From Lactarius indigo (Eukaryota; Basidiomycota; Agaricomycetes; Russulales; Russulaceae): 64,000 nt of DNA. The position numbers and the translations under genes were made by a program. Position 1 is the first letter of the stretch, and the number at the start of each line of letters is the position of its first letter. Below, piece after piece: positions 54,257-64,000 of this stretch. Below the pieces are notes generated by a model that was given only the letters and a program-made list of their open reading frames with translations, had not been told where the DNA came from and did no database searches. The DNA lies in contig JAFKAC010000040.1 of NCBI GenBank assembly GCA_025766275.1, forward strand, positions 186,001 to 250,000, given 5' to 3'.

Positions 54257-55964
54257 GTGGCGACTGTCAACACCAGAGATCAGTGGACGAACTTCTGTCC
54301 TTATCATCTGGACCGAAGAGGAGACCGCAACGTACCAACCCGATTCCTAGGAGCAGCCAGGTGGAGAGACCGAGGAGACGAAACCGGATACTTTGTAGAA
54401 TTCAACGGACCCACGAGGTTCAGACCTGTTGAGTTCAATTTTGACCACTTGTGCTGGGTGGAAATTACGTGGAACCCCATAGACCACCGCTGGGATGTCG
54501 TTAGGCCAGCAGGGAGACAATACCAGTGCGACATCGACGCACGAGAACTCAACTCACGATCCGACTGGGGGCCCATTGACGGTCAACTACGAGAGCACTC
54601 TACTGGGGAAGCGGTTAGCGAAGAAACTGAAGAGGACGAGCAGAGCAAAGAAAACCGACCCGCGAGTGTCGGTCCCATCGAACAATATACCATCCAACGA
54701 GCTGAGTCTCTACGTATTTCGGAACAGCCAGAAGTCATTCACGTACGATCACCCGCGGCAGAAATGGCAACCACCACCATGACGGCCGAAGAAATTATAA
54801 CCATCAGAGAGCAAGCGGCGCGAGAGGCCGCTGAGGCAATTAGACGAGAATCGCAGCAGAACCTCATGCCTATTAACCCTGAAACAGGGCACCGCATGAC
54901 CGCAGACGACGCAGCAATCTTTCGGGCCATCAGACCCGACCAAGGAGATCCCCCATCAGGGGACAGAGGAAGACGAGGGGTGCTGTTAGACCCCCCACCA
55001 GGATGGGGAGGGCCACCAGGAGACGATTTCCCTCGACGACCAGGCGGAGGGGGAAACCCACCTGACCTCCCAAACAACCCGCCAGAAGGAGGACCCCCAG
55101 GAGGAGGAGGAGGTGGCGGTGGTGGAGGCACGAGAGGAGGAGGAGGACCCGGCCACGAGAAATTAACCGGTGAACCTCCCACCATTTTCGACGGAGATCG
55201 CACTAAAGTGGACTCATTCCTCACGCAATGGCACGTATATTGGGGAATGAATCTCGACGCCTCCATCATGCGCAACGACTACCGGCGAAGTCTCCTATTC
55301 CTGTCCTATATAAAAGGAGTATCCGTCAGCGAATGGGTGCTTTCGTACCTCAAGTGGCTCAACCGACAAATACAACGGGGGATAGATCAGCATACAAGGG
55401 ATCTATGGGACGCGGTAGCAGAGGGTTTTAATCAAAGGTTCGTCAATACCCTCGAACGAGAACAAGCTCAAGCGCTTCTAAGAAAAGGACTCAAGATGGT
55501 TGACGGAGACATCGACAAATACGTCAATGAGTTCGAAGAAGCTGCTAGGAAAGCGGGGTATCGCCTGAACGACCCTCAAACCATCGACCTATTCACCAAA
55601 GGGTTACCCAAGAAGCTGTATGAAAAGACGTACGATTTAGACGAGCCAGAGACGTTCGACGAATGGAAGCGGGCGACACTTTGTCGACAGCGAAACTACA
55701 TTCACATCCGTGCCCGAGTAGACAAATATAAAGACCCCAAGCCAAAGAAGACGGGCAATGCCGGATGGACTGTCCCACAAAATCTCGCAAACCCCTGGGC
55801 AATGGACACCTCCACGGATCGGGCAAAGGCAAGACTGGCAGGGTCAGAAGAAATCGACTACAGTAAGCCGCCCTACACAAGCCTACCTCCCTTTCCACCA
55901 AGAGGAGGACCCGGAGCAAGGGGGCGAGGAAGAGGGGGGTCGCGACGAGACCTAAGGACAGTAT
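54257..55964 (+). CDS. Gag, Gypsy A copy 3 (truncated by insertion)
   Basis: Open for about 569 residues from GTG 54257 (VATVNTRDQWTNF); an in-frame stop lies upstream in the LTR and no ATG in between. N domain FLGAARWRDRGDETGYFVEF, an acidic linker, a Pro/Gly-rich linker (GGGG stretches), gag core (PTIFDGDRTKVDSFLTQWHV, FVNTLEREQAQALLRKGLK, DKYVNEFEEAARKAGYRLND) and an RG-rich tail (GARGRGRGGSRRDLRTVL). The tail normally leads into a CYNC zinc knuckle. Gypsy B copy 2 inserted exactly there, so the ORF continues artificially into its LTR. No internal stop, so this copy was young when hit. Confidence 0.88.
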
Positions 55965-56532
55965 TGTTACGATTTCCATGGACTCGTCTCTTTCCTTACC
56001 ATTATTCCCTCCCCACGCTATACGAGCCCTGTACGACTGCGCGAACATTACGATTACCCGGTTTCCATCACGCGCCTTGCTTATCGACATTATCTTTTGA
56101 TAAAGCTTGACATGTGCTAGTTTCCAACTTGTTCCCTCTCACGCGCGACCCCGCGTGATTCTCCATTATCCTCGATATAGCTTCGCCTTGTTCCCTATAT
56201 GTTCCCTCCTTTCTTCCTCGGTTTGGCGATGGCGCCATCTGTTTGCGATGACCATACAGTGCGATCTCTATTTAATCCTAGTCATACCTAGCTTGTACAG
56301 TAGACTAGACTTCTTGTGTAATACTACACTCGTCTACGCGAAGTCTCCTTGACCCCCGATCCCCGCCTTTGCTAGACCTTCGAGTCTTAGCCATCCTCTA
56401 CAGTCCAAGTGACGTACGTCCTTGTGACTCTTGTGCATCATCTCTACTGAAGTCAAGCCTCTGAGCTTTGACTACCGAGCGATTGACTGACTTAGTACAG
56501 GTCGTACTCAACGCCCCTGTAGTGGCGTTACA
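55965..56532 (+). repeat. 5' LTR, Gypsy B copy 2
   Basis: 568 bp. Contains TATTTAA and AGACTAGACTT (56302-56312), complementary to the PBS AAGTCTAGTCT (56535-56545). Confidence 0.92.
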
Positions 56533-56550
56533 TTAAGTCTAGTCTCCACA

Positions 56551-58212
56551 GTGGCTCTCACCAGCCGAAGCCGAACACTGTTCGTTAAAGAGTACCTGGA
56601 GCGGCATCCTCACGACAACCTAAGACCTTCTATCAAGGGAACCGCTCTTTGGAGGAACACTCCACACGACGAAGGGTACTACGTCTACGACCCCGATAAA
56701 CTCACATACGAACCAATCGAGTACATTGAAGATCAACATATCTGGGCCTACGTTGCCTACTCCGATTCAAAACACTCCTGGTACTCCTATAAACCCGTCC
56801 CTGCACACCTAGGCCTAGGACCAGGAAAAGGACAAATCAGCGCTATTGAGGCTGATTCTGATATCGAAGAACCGTCTTCCGAACCCGATTTAGACAACCC
56901 AACACTTACACCTACCACCCAACGACCTGTGGACTTTGCATCATATGCCAACATGTCCACCACCCAACTCTCCACCACCCTTACCTCCTCGCAACCAACC
57001 GCAGGCTCCTCGACAGCGAATCCTGCAAGTAGTGGAGGACATCTTGTGGGAGGAAGTATGTCAGCAAGCGGAGGAGGCGCTGCGGGAGGCGCAGGAAGCC
57101 ATCATGGAGGCGGTGCACCTGGAGGTAGAGGCGGTGCGCCTGGAGGTGGAGGCGGTGCGCCTGGAGGTGGAGGCGGTGCGCCTGGAGGTGGAGGTGGCGG
57201 AGCAGCAGCAGGCCCCCCCGTTGGAGGACTCCCACCAAACGGGCGACTCGGAGGAAATCCCCCACCAGAATTCACAGGGGATCGAGAAGCCAGCAGAGCC
57301 TTCCTAAATGCCTTCGCACTCTACCGAGGAATGAACCCAAATGTCCAACAGTTGACCCTCCCTTATTCACGCGCCATGACCCTCCTCTCGTATATCCGAG
57401 GGCCATTAGTGGACGACTGGGTCGAAGAACAAATACAGTGGCTAGCCGACCAATTGGCGGGAGGAGTAGCTATGAACGCCGAAAACCTATGGAACACTAT
57501 CGAAACAAGGTTTATCCAAGCATACACCGACACTACTCAACAACAAAAAGCCCGCCACGCCATTCAAAATCTACGAATGGACAAAGAAGATATCGACACT
57601 TATATAGCCAAGTTCTCTAACCTGGCCAATAAGGCAGGGTACAATAAGGACGAGGCCACTACCCTGGAAATTTTCCAGAAAGGCCTCCCAAATGCGTTGG
57701 TCATAAACGCAATCAAGTTCCACCACCCCGTAGATTGGGACGATTGGAAAACGGCGGTTACGCTCCAGCAAGCGGAATATCTCCTCCTCAAAGACAGACT
57801 CACCAAGGGAAGAACAGACAAGAAAGGAGGAGCCTCCCGCGATCAATGGTTGAACACTCTCAACAAAACCAGAGATCCAAATGCAATGGATGTCAGCCGA
57901 ACTCGTGCAAGAGCAGCAATGACGGAGGACGAAAAGAAGACACTTCAAAAAGAAGGAAGATGCTTCCGATGCCGAGGACAAGGACACATCTCCAGGTTCT
58001 GTCCTCAAAAAACGGCCCCAACCGTCAAGGCCGCAAGCACGAGCGACCCTACTCCAACCACTGCCACTATCTCAATGACTGCATCACGTCCCCTTTCCAA
58101 TGAAGAGCAAGCGGACGCTCAGGTAGCGGCCTTATTCGCTCAAACCCCCGAAGTACGAGAACTAATGGTGGACAAACTCTTTGGACAAAAGAAGGATTTT
58201 CTGAACGCTTGA
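56551..58212 (+). CDS. Gag, Gypsy B copy 2
   Basis: 553 residues, open and near-identical to gag of copy 1 (TLFVKEYLERHPHDNLR, the GGGGGAPG linker, FTGDREASRAFLNAFALYRG, zinc knuckle CFRCRGQGHISRFCP, end FLNA-stop). It begins at GTG 56551. The leader between the PBS and this GTG differs in length from copy 1, so coding probably does not extend upstream. Pol follows in the -1 frame. Confidence 0.9.
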   Translation: MALTSRSRTLFVKEYLERHPHDNLRPSIKGTALWRNTPHDEGYYVYDPDKLTYEPIEYIEDQHIWAYVAYSDSKHSWYSYKPVPAHLGLGPGKGQISAIEADSDIEEPSSEPDLDNPTLTPTTQRPVDFASYANMSTTQLSTTLTSSQPTAGSSTANPASSGGHLVGGSMSASGGGAAGGAGSHHGGGAPGGRGGAPGGGGGAPGGGGGAPGGGGGGAAAGPPVGGLPPNGRLGGNPPPEFTGDREASRAFLNAFALYRGMNPNVQQLTLPYSRAMTLLSYIRGPLVDDWVEEQIQWLADQLAGGVAMNAENLWNTIETRFIQAYTDTTQQQKARHAIQNLRMDKEDIDTYIAKFSNLANKAGYNKDEATTLEIFQKGLPNALVINAIKFHHPVDWDDWKTAVTLQQAEYLLLKDRLTKGRTDKKGGASRDQWLNTLNKTRDPNAMDVSRTRARAAMTEDEKKTLQKEGRCFRCRGQGHISRFCPQKTAPTVKAASTSDPTPTTATISMTASRPLSNEEQADAQVAALFAQTPEVRELMVDKLFGQKKDFLNA

Positions 58213-60475
58213 ACCCGGCGGCCTGGGCTAGAGCATTAAAACTTAGCGTGTACAATAGCAGATTCCGATCTATGCGAATTCCAGTACTTTTCAAATCTGC
58301 TCACGCGACGGCCGAACGAAATGTTTTGGTAGACTCGGGCGCAACAGACAATTTCATAAGCGCAAACCTCCTGAAATGACTCAAGATAGCCTGGCTACCT
58401 ACCAAACGATCCATCAAAATATGGAACGTAGATGGAACTCATAACCAAGGAGGAGAGATCACGTCCTTTACCGACCTCACCGTTAAAACCAGGGGAAAAA
58501 CCCAAAACCTTCGATTCCTTATCACGGATCTGGGAAACGACGAAGTTATACTGGGATACCCCTGGTTCACGGCCTTTGAACCCAAGTTCCACTGGCGAGA
58601 CGCCACACTAGATGAAGAGTTCCAACCAGTGGTCATCACCAGTCTGCATCTGTCCGACGAAGCCATGCCTCTTGAAGCAACTATCAAGGCATTGGAGACG
58701 TATCAACTGGACGAATCAGCCTGGGAACAGCTACAAGAAGAGGACGAACCTTCGATCCGGCTGCGAAAAACGACGACTGCATCGGAACTAGCGCAGCAAG
58801 AAGCGGCCAAAAGACCCCAGAAAACCTTCGAAGAGATGATCCCGGAAGAATACCGGAGACATCAGAAAGTTTTTAGCGAAGAAGCGTCTCAGCGCTTCCC
58901 CCCCTCACGCCCGTGGGATCATGCCATCGATCTAGTCCCAACCGCTCCTGAAACAATGGATTGCAAAGTATACCCACTCACAATCCCGGAAAACGAAAAA
59001 CTAACAGAATTCGTAACCGAACACTTGGAAAAGAAGTACATCCAACCATCCAAGTCTCCTTACGCATCTCCCTTCTTTTTCATCAAAAAGAAGGACGGGA
59101 AGTTACGCCCGGTACAGGACTACCGCCACCTCAATGAACTAACTGTAAAAAATCACTATCCGCTCCCCCTAATCCCCGAACTCATCGACAAAATCCGAGA
59201 AGCAAGACTTTACTCGAAACTCGATATTCGATGGGGATATAACAACGTTCGAATCAAACAGGGGGATGAATGGAAGGCGGCGTTCAAGACGAACCAAGGG
59301 TTGTTCGAACCGCGAGTCATGTTCTTTGGTCTCACGAACTCCCCAAGCACATTCCAAACAATGATGGACACCATCTTCCGGGAGTTAGTTCTGACGGGAG
59401 AAGTAATCGTCTACATGGACGATATCCTAATCGCAACCGCGGACAACCGTACCCACCACAGAATGGTGTTACACCAAGTCCTTGACCTCTGCGACAAACA
59501 CGACTTATACATCAAACCAGAGAAATGCGTATTTGAAGTCTATGAAGTGGAATACCTGGGACTAATCATTGGGCACGGACAACTGCAAATGGACCCAATT
59601 AAAGTGCAGGGAGTCCGAGAATGGAAGGCGCCGACATCACTCAAAGAAGTATGAGCCTTCTTAGGATTCTGCAATTTCTACCGGCGATTCATACGGGGAT
59701 TCTCCACAATTGCGAGGCCCCTCCACGACCTTACAAAAAAGGACGTCCCCTGGGAATGGACGGAAGCTAGACAAAAAGCCTTCGACACCATCAAAGAGCG
59801 AATCAGTTCGGAGCCGGTCTTGTTGTTCCCGAAATTAGACCAACCCTTCGAAATCGAAGTCGACACTTCAAGTTATGCTCTAGGGGCTGTCTTAAACCAG
59901 AAGGGAGACGACGACAAGATGCATCCGGTCGCATTTTATTCCGAATCCCTATCAGAAGCCGAACGCAATTACGACATCTACGATAGGGAGCTACTAGCAA
60001 TTGTCAAAGCGTTACGCACTTGGCGAACATACCTCATGGGATCCCCCCATTTAATAACGATCCATACAGACCATGCCAACCTGCAGTACTGGAAAGAACC
60101 CAGGAAAATCAGTCGACGAGTAGCGCGGGAGTTCCAAGAACTATCGGAGTACAATTTTATACTCAAACATATCCCTGGTACCAAGAATACGCAAGCAGAC
60201 TCCTTATCAAGAAGGCCTGATTATGATGACGGCACCAGTGATAATGATCACGTCACAGTACTCCCAGACGACGTATTCCTCAAAGTCACCCAAACGTCCA
60301 TGCACGACATGGATATATGGACTCAAATTGCACAAAATATGGACAAAGCAGCACTCCTCCCGTGGATCGAACCCCACAACCTAAAGAAACACAATGGGCT
60401 GTGGTGGAAAGGCGATGCCCTCGTTGTTGTGGGAAACAACGAACTTAAACGGGGGGTGATCACCTTTTTCCACGA
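58209..60475 (+). pseudogene. Pol, Gypsy B copy 2 (stops, 3'-truncated)
   Basis: Protease VLVDSGATDNF (about 58327) is followed by an in-frame TGA at about 58377, where copy 1 has CGA. From 58629 the RT is open and keeps the 6-A run (59147-59152) that copy 1 has as 7 A. It carries YMDD (59412-59423). A second TGA at 59652-59654 replaces CGA (LKEV-stop). RNase H (IEVDTSSYALGAVLNQKGDD, TDHANLQYW) follows, then the start of integrase. Sequence is lost at FFHD where KDZ copy 2 begins. Both stops are C-to-T changes at CG. Confidence 0.87.
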
Positions 60476-60620
60476 CAGCCAATGTTCTGCCATGAATTTC
60501 ATGGTTGATGGGCCACCCGACGGGCAGATTCCCTCATGACTCATGGGCCAACCGACGTCGGCCGACGCACTAGATTTTTCCGGAATTCATGGGCCACCCG
60601 ACGTCGGTTCAGGGATTTCC
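60476..60620 (+). repeat. KDZ terminal/subterminal segment, copy 2
   Basis: CAGCCAATG followed by three blocks, GATGGGCCACCCGACGG, CATGGGCCAACCGACGTCGG and CATGGGCCACCCGACGTCGG, homologous to 12020-12163. Likely transposase-binding sites. Confidence 0.75.
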
Positions 60621-60769
60621 TGTACAGCATCTCACATTGATAAATAATATTCTATGGGTTTATCGGAATCAGACATTTCCACTGCAGGAAACATAGAAGT
60701 ATAAGCTCCTGTCACCTACAGAAGCAAGGCCTTCCCAATTAAATGGCAGAATAAGCTTACATCTCATAT

Positions 60770-61640
60770 GGAAGAATTAGTTTCCATGAAGATGGAAGAA
60801 TATGTTTCCATAAAGACGGAATAATGAGCTTCCGTGAAGATGGAAGCTACAGCATCCGTTTTCATGGAAGCTGCAGCATTTGTGTTCATGGAAGCTGCAG
60901 AATCCGTTTTAGCGGAAGCTGCAGCATCCATTTTCGTGGAAGTTAACAATTCCTTGAAAATGGAAGCCACATATTCCGTTGAACTGGACGCTACAGAGTC
61001 CATTAAACCGGAAGCTACATAGTCAGTGAATCTGGAAGTTACAGAGTCCGTGAAAACGGAAGCAACAGATTCCATTAATACGGAAGCTACAGACTCCATT
61101 AACACAGAAGCCACATATTCCGTTAACACGGAATCAAATGATTCCGTTGACACGGAATCAAATGATTCCGTTGACACGGAAGCCAATGATTCCGTTGACA
61201 CGGAAGCCATTGATTTCGTTGACATGGAAGCAACATTTTCCATTAACACAGAAGGCACTGATTCCGTTAACATGGAAGCAACAGATTCCACTAACACGGA
61301 AGGCACTAGTTCCGTGTTAACGGAAGAAATTTATTCCGTTAACACGGAGGGAATTGATTCCGTTAATATGGAGGGCACATATTCCGTTAACACGGAAGGA
61401 ACTGATTCCGTTAACACGGAAACAACTGATTCCGTAAACACGGAAACAACTGATTCCGTGAACACGGAAACAACTGATTCCGTGAACACGGAAGCCGCTG
61501 ATTCCATTAACACGGAAAGTACACATTCCGTTAACCTGGATGCACAAGATCTCTCGACATGTGGAATCTTAGTCTGTTTCATATAGAAGGGTAGCCTTCC
61601 ATTGCTGACGGAAGAATAAACATCCATCTTATACAGAAGT
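60770..61640. repeat. Array of about 24-bp units with TTCCG...CGGAA palindromes (KDZ copy 2)
   Basis: About 36 units. Typical core TTCCGTTAACACGGAA or TTCCGTGAACACGGAA, then a spacer (GCAACTGA-like). Early units read TTCCATGAAGATGGAA, where both arms differ from the main type together. 24 bp is a multiple of three, so long frames are open on both strands by default. Confidence 0.9.
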
Positions 61641-61763
61641 ATGAGTTTCGCATAAAATGACAATTGGCAACTTTCATTCAAGAAATATAGAGGCAGAGTG
61701 ATATTATTGATCTACAAGTTATGAGTTGATAGGAACTAGAATATATCCTTACATGGTCAATAC

Positions 61764-64000
61764 TTATTTTAATGAGGTAGATGTGATTGGTATGAGTGCC
61801 TTGATAGAACTCCTAGATAGCTCCTCCCATGCATGTGCTTGACGAGATGCATATGCTCCATGCCCAGGAAGCTGTGCATGTGATGCCATATCCATCCAGG
61901 CCTTCCAACACTCTGCCTTGGAATGAAAGTAAGCTGGAATCCAGATGGCCTCGTTATGAATACTATGCTGCTCTTCTTTCCATCGCTCAAGCTGAGCTTT
62001 TGCCCGAAGCCAATGGACTCGGTTGACTGTTCAATCTGTAAGTATTTGTGATACTTTCCATTGTGCAGTTGACTTACACTCATCCATCCAAGTTCCATCC
62101 TGCCTTTCAGAGGTCCCAAAGCTCCATATCCATGGAAGCTGTTTATTGCGTTGTCCGACCTGTGCTGCCCCAAGAATGGCTGTGCTGACACGGAGATCTG
62201 TGAGGCGGAGTGGTGGCAATTCCGGAAACATTCCGGATCCTTCCTGAACTTTGAGATATGCATCCCGTGCCATGCCATAGTTTCGGGCATGCTCATGAAC
62301 CGTGCTATCGACACTGTGAACAGCGGTCCATGCGCGGGTCTTCGTCCTTTGTGTCCGGGCATCTCGCACTTGTGTTCGGAAGAGTGCTGACTTGAACCCT
62401 AAAGCAAGGCGAATCCTGTGGATGGAATCACTTGCCTGAGCATAGCGTAGCTTTGCCTCTTTAATTGCAAGTGACTTAATACCATGGCTTGCGCACCACT
62501 CCCATCCAAGTGATGATGGGAGAAGGAGGGGAATGTCCTCAGCATTGAGGCTTTCTATTCCAGAGTCGTCGGAGGTCTGAGGTCTGTGATATCGACCAGA
62601 TGAGGTGAGGCCAGGATTGCCAGAGTCATCTATATCATCCACATTATCATATTCAGCATAGTCTCCCAGAGACCAAACGGGAGCATCATCTGTTGCCCGA
62701 TGATGGGGAAGGAATGCATCTGCTTGGTGCTCAAAAATATCAATAAGCTTCTGTATGCGATTGCGTTTGTTCTCAAGAATTTGTGCATCTTCCATAGTGA
62801 GCTTGGATCCCTGAGTCCGGAGCTGATAGCGGATTGCAAGTCTGGATATATCATTATTTAGTGGACTAGAAAGGAAGATTGTGGACATACTGCAACTCCT
62901 GTATCTTAAGGCCACATGAAATCCAAGATGTCTCACCATGGACGGAATGGTCTCCACTCTCCTCCTTAATGAGCTGTTGCTGAATAGTAGCACAGGATGG
63001 AGCTTGCAACATATGTCAGCCATGGGTGGATGATGATGAGTATATTCCACATACCCTTCTCCTTCACAGTGTCGTAGATATCCATGGAAGATGGTGATAT
63101 CTGCCTGTCCTGCTGAGCACACTCATCATCCTTAAGCCATTGTTCGGATTTATCTTGGAAGTGCCGATTGAGAGCCTCATATGCCTTCAAACTAGCATCC
63201 AAGCCGGACTTCAGTCTCTTCCACCGCTTAAGTAGGGATGGCACTTTCATATGGGTGATATAAGCAGTGTATTAATTGTGGTGACGGAGAATGCATACCA
63301 ATCCGAACCAGCTTCTTCCAGTTGGAGTGATTGATGTGAGCATCCAATACCTCCTGCCTGTGGTCCAATGACATCCCTCGCAGGCTGCGAGAGATATTGT
63401 TCAGGGGTGCCCACAGTGTCTCAATTATTTCCCCATCGACTTGCTTTGCTCCTGGAATGTAGCTGGGAGAATACCTGGGCAAGCAGGAATCCTGATGTCC
63501 ATGGATATGGAACAGGCCAATCCCCATCCGGAGTTGTAGCGAGCTGGGGAGTGAGAGCTCAGGACTGTTTTCTACCCGCTCCTGAAAGTGGACTCTATAT
63601 TGACACATGATGTCATACATGACAAGTGCCACAGGAATGTCTTCCATATTATATGAGAGAGCCTTGCATATGCTGTAGTCCATATTGATTTGCCTAGAGT
63701 CAACAATATATCACCTCCAGATATGTGGATTCCATGGGAGCAGACATACCTCTCTCCTTTCTGGAAATCTACCACAGATGTTGGAACAAAGAACCCATGG
63801 CAACAGGCAGTTGCACCAATCCCTGTGACATCAAGGTGGGCCCTACTGGAGTTTGCCTGTTCAATGGCTCTATAAGTGTTACATGTGCTGGGCTATAAGG
63901 CCATTAGCTAGAGGCTGAGTATGCAAGACCCCACATACTTGGGCAACTTCTTTTCCACTCTGGAGATGAGCCTTGTAGGAATCAGGATTAGCCATGAATG
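61764..64000 (-). CDS. KDZ transposase, intact over visible exons (5' end outside window)
   Basis: Seven visible exons: 64000-63939, 63892-63750, 63693-63299, 63243-63055, 63002-62891, 62841-62078 and 62026-61764. They are joined by 46-56-bp GT-AG introns with consistent phases and no stop. Core: PSTCNTYRAIEQANSSRAHL, VTGIGATACCHGFFVPTSVV then DFQKGER; YDIMCQY; GIGLFHIHGHQDSCLPRYSP; GAKQVDGEIIETLWAPLNNI; MSLDHRQEVLDAH..NWKKLV. The C-terminal helical region reads LAIKEAKLRYAQ...LALGFKSALFRTQV...LPWIWSFGTSE, then NRVHWLRAKAQLERWKEEQH. KDZ transposases have an RNase H-like DDE core and are abundant in basidiomycetes. This is probably the source family for the remnant at 9920-10751. Confidence 0.9.

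Larger units (their letters stand above)
53782..55964 (+). mobile_element. Ty3/Gypsy family A copy 3, 5' part
   Basis: Plus-strand: 5' LTR, PBS and open gag up to the insertion of Gypsy B copy 2 at 55965, just before the zinc knuckle. The remainder lies beyond the nest, outside the window. The left flank GTACT (53777-53781) would be its target duplication; the partner is not visible. Confidence 0.87.
55965..60475 (+). mobile_element. Ty3/Gypsy family B copy 2, 5' part
   Basis: Plus-strand: LTR 55965-56532, gag, pol up to the integrase N-terminal region, where KDZ copy 2 starts (60476). Left flank AGTAT (55960-55964). Two or more C-to-T stops occur in pol. Confidence 0.9.
60476..64000 (-). 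mobile_element. KDZ-family DNA transposon copy 2 (runs off right edge)
   Basis: The left end starts CAGCCAATG, next to Gypsy B integrase sequence. Terminal segment 60476-60620, palindromic array about 60770-61640, then the transposase gene on the minus strand. Same order and orientation as KDZ copy 1 seen from its right end, but intact where visible. The flanking target duplication cannot be checked because the other end is outside the window. Confidence 0.82.

Noticed and set aside
61026..61586. 186-residue Thr/Glu/Asp-rich ORF and its antisense partner
   Set aside because: Product of a 24-bp palindromic unit, a multiple of three, so both strands stay open. Not a gene.

Overview
The window reads as a repeat-rich segment of a mushroom-forming fungus genome (Basidiomycota, probably Agaricomycetes). 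The reasons are the short GT-AG introns (about 42-150 bp), a Goodbye-NACHT-ankyrin STAND/NLR gene family, a KDZ-family transposase, a Tnp2-type (CACTA/EnSpm-like) transposase, fungal chromovirus-type Ty3/Gypsy elements and a RepHel Helitron. No rRNA, tRNA or housekeeping gene was recognised.

Layout. 1-461: the 5' end (minus strand) of an NLR gene running off the left edge. 865-5882: a decayed Helitron encoding RepHel. 5883-12163: a KDZ element made of a 44-bp satellite-like array (holding a solo LTR), a coiled-coil ORF, a 3' transposase remnant and an array of 38-bp palindromic units. 12164-18921: a decayed Gypsy family A element on the minus strand. 18922-20487: an OB-fold-like ORF ending at a Helitron 3' terminus. 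21121-21768: a short non-autonomous Helitron with the same 3' hairpin. 21775-24007 and 24441-24911 plus 33243-38347 are two paralogous host units, each a Gly/Met-rich ORF (+) facing an NLR (-). In the first unit the NLR is a NACHT-less pseudogene; in the second it is intact (7 exons, 1462 aa). That second unit is split by an 8.3-kb CACTA-like element (24965-33242) with 22-bp TIRs and a 7-bp target duplication.

38.3-39.8 kb holds an unrecognised degraded gene. 39839-41127 is a 5'-truncated LINE 3' end. 41128-60475 is a nest of Gypsy elements: A copy 2 (-) is interrupted by a nearly intact B copy 1 (43701-51581) and then by A copy 3 (+). A copy 3 is in turn interrupted by B copy 2, which is cut by a second KDZ element (60476 to the right edge). 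That KDZ carries a transposase gene that is intact over its visible exons.

Main points of interest: (i) the intact NLR with six near-identical 72-aa ankyrin double repeats, its NACHT-less neighbour and a co-duplicated partner ORF; (ii) Gypsy A and B both have an 11-nt match between the PBS and the predicted transcript start, the hallmark of Tf1-like self-priming; (iii) a shared, unnamed post-integrase module that is fused to pol in A but a separate zinc-knuckle ORF in B; (iv) KDZ subterminal arrays whose palindrome arms change together; (v) a 264-bp higher-order repeat built from 44-bp monomers.
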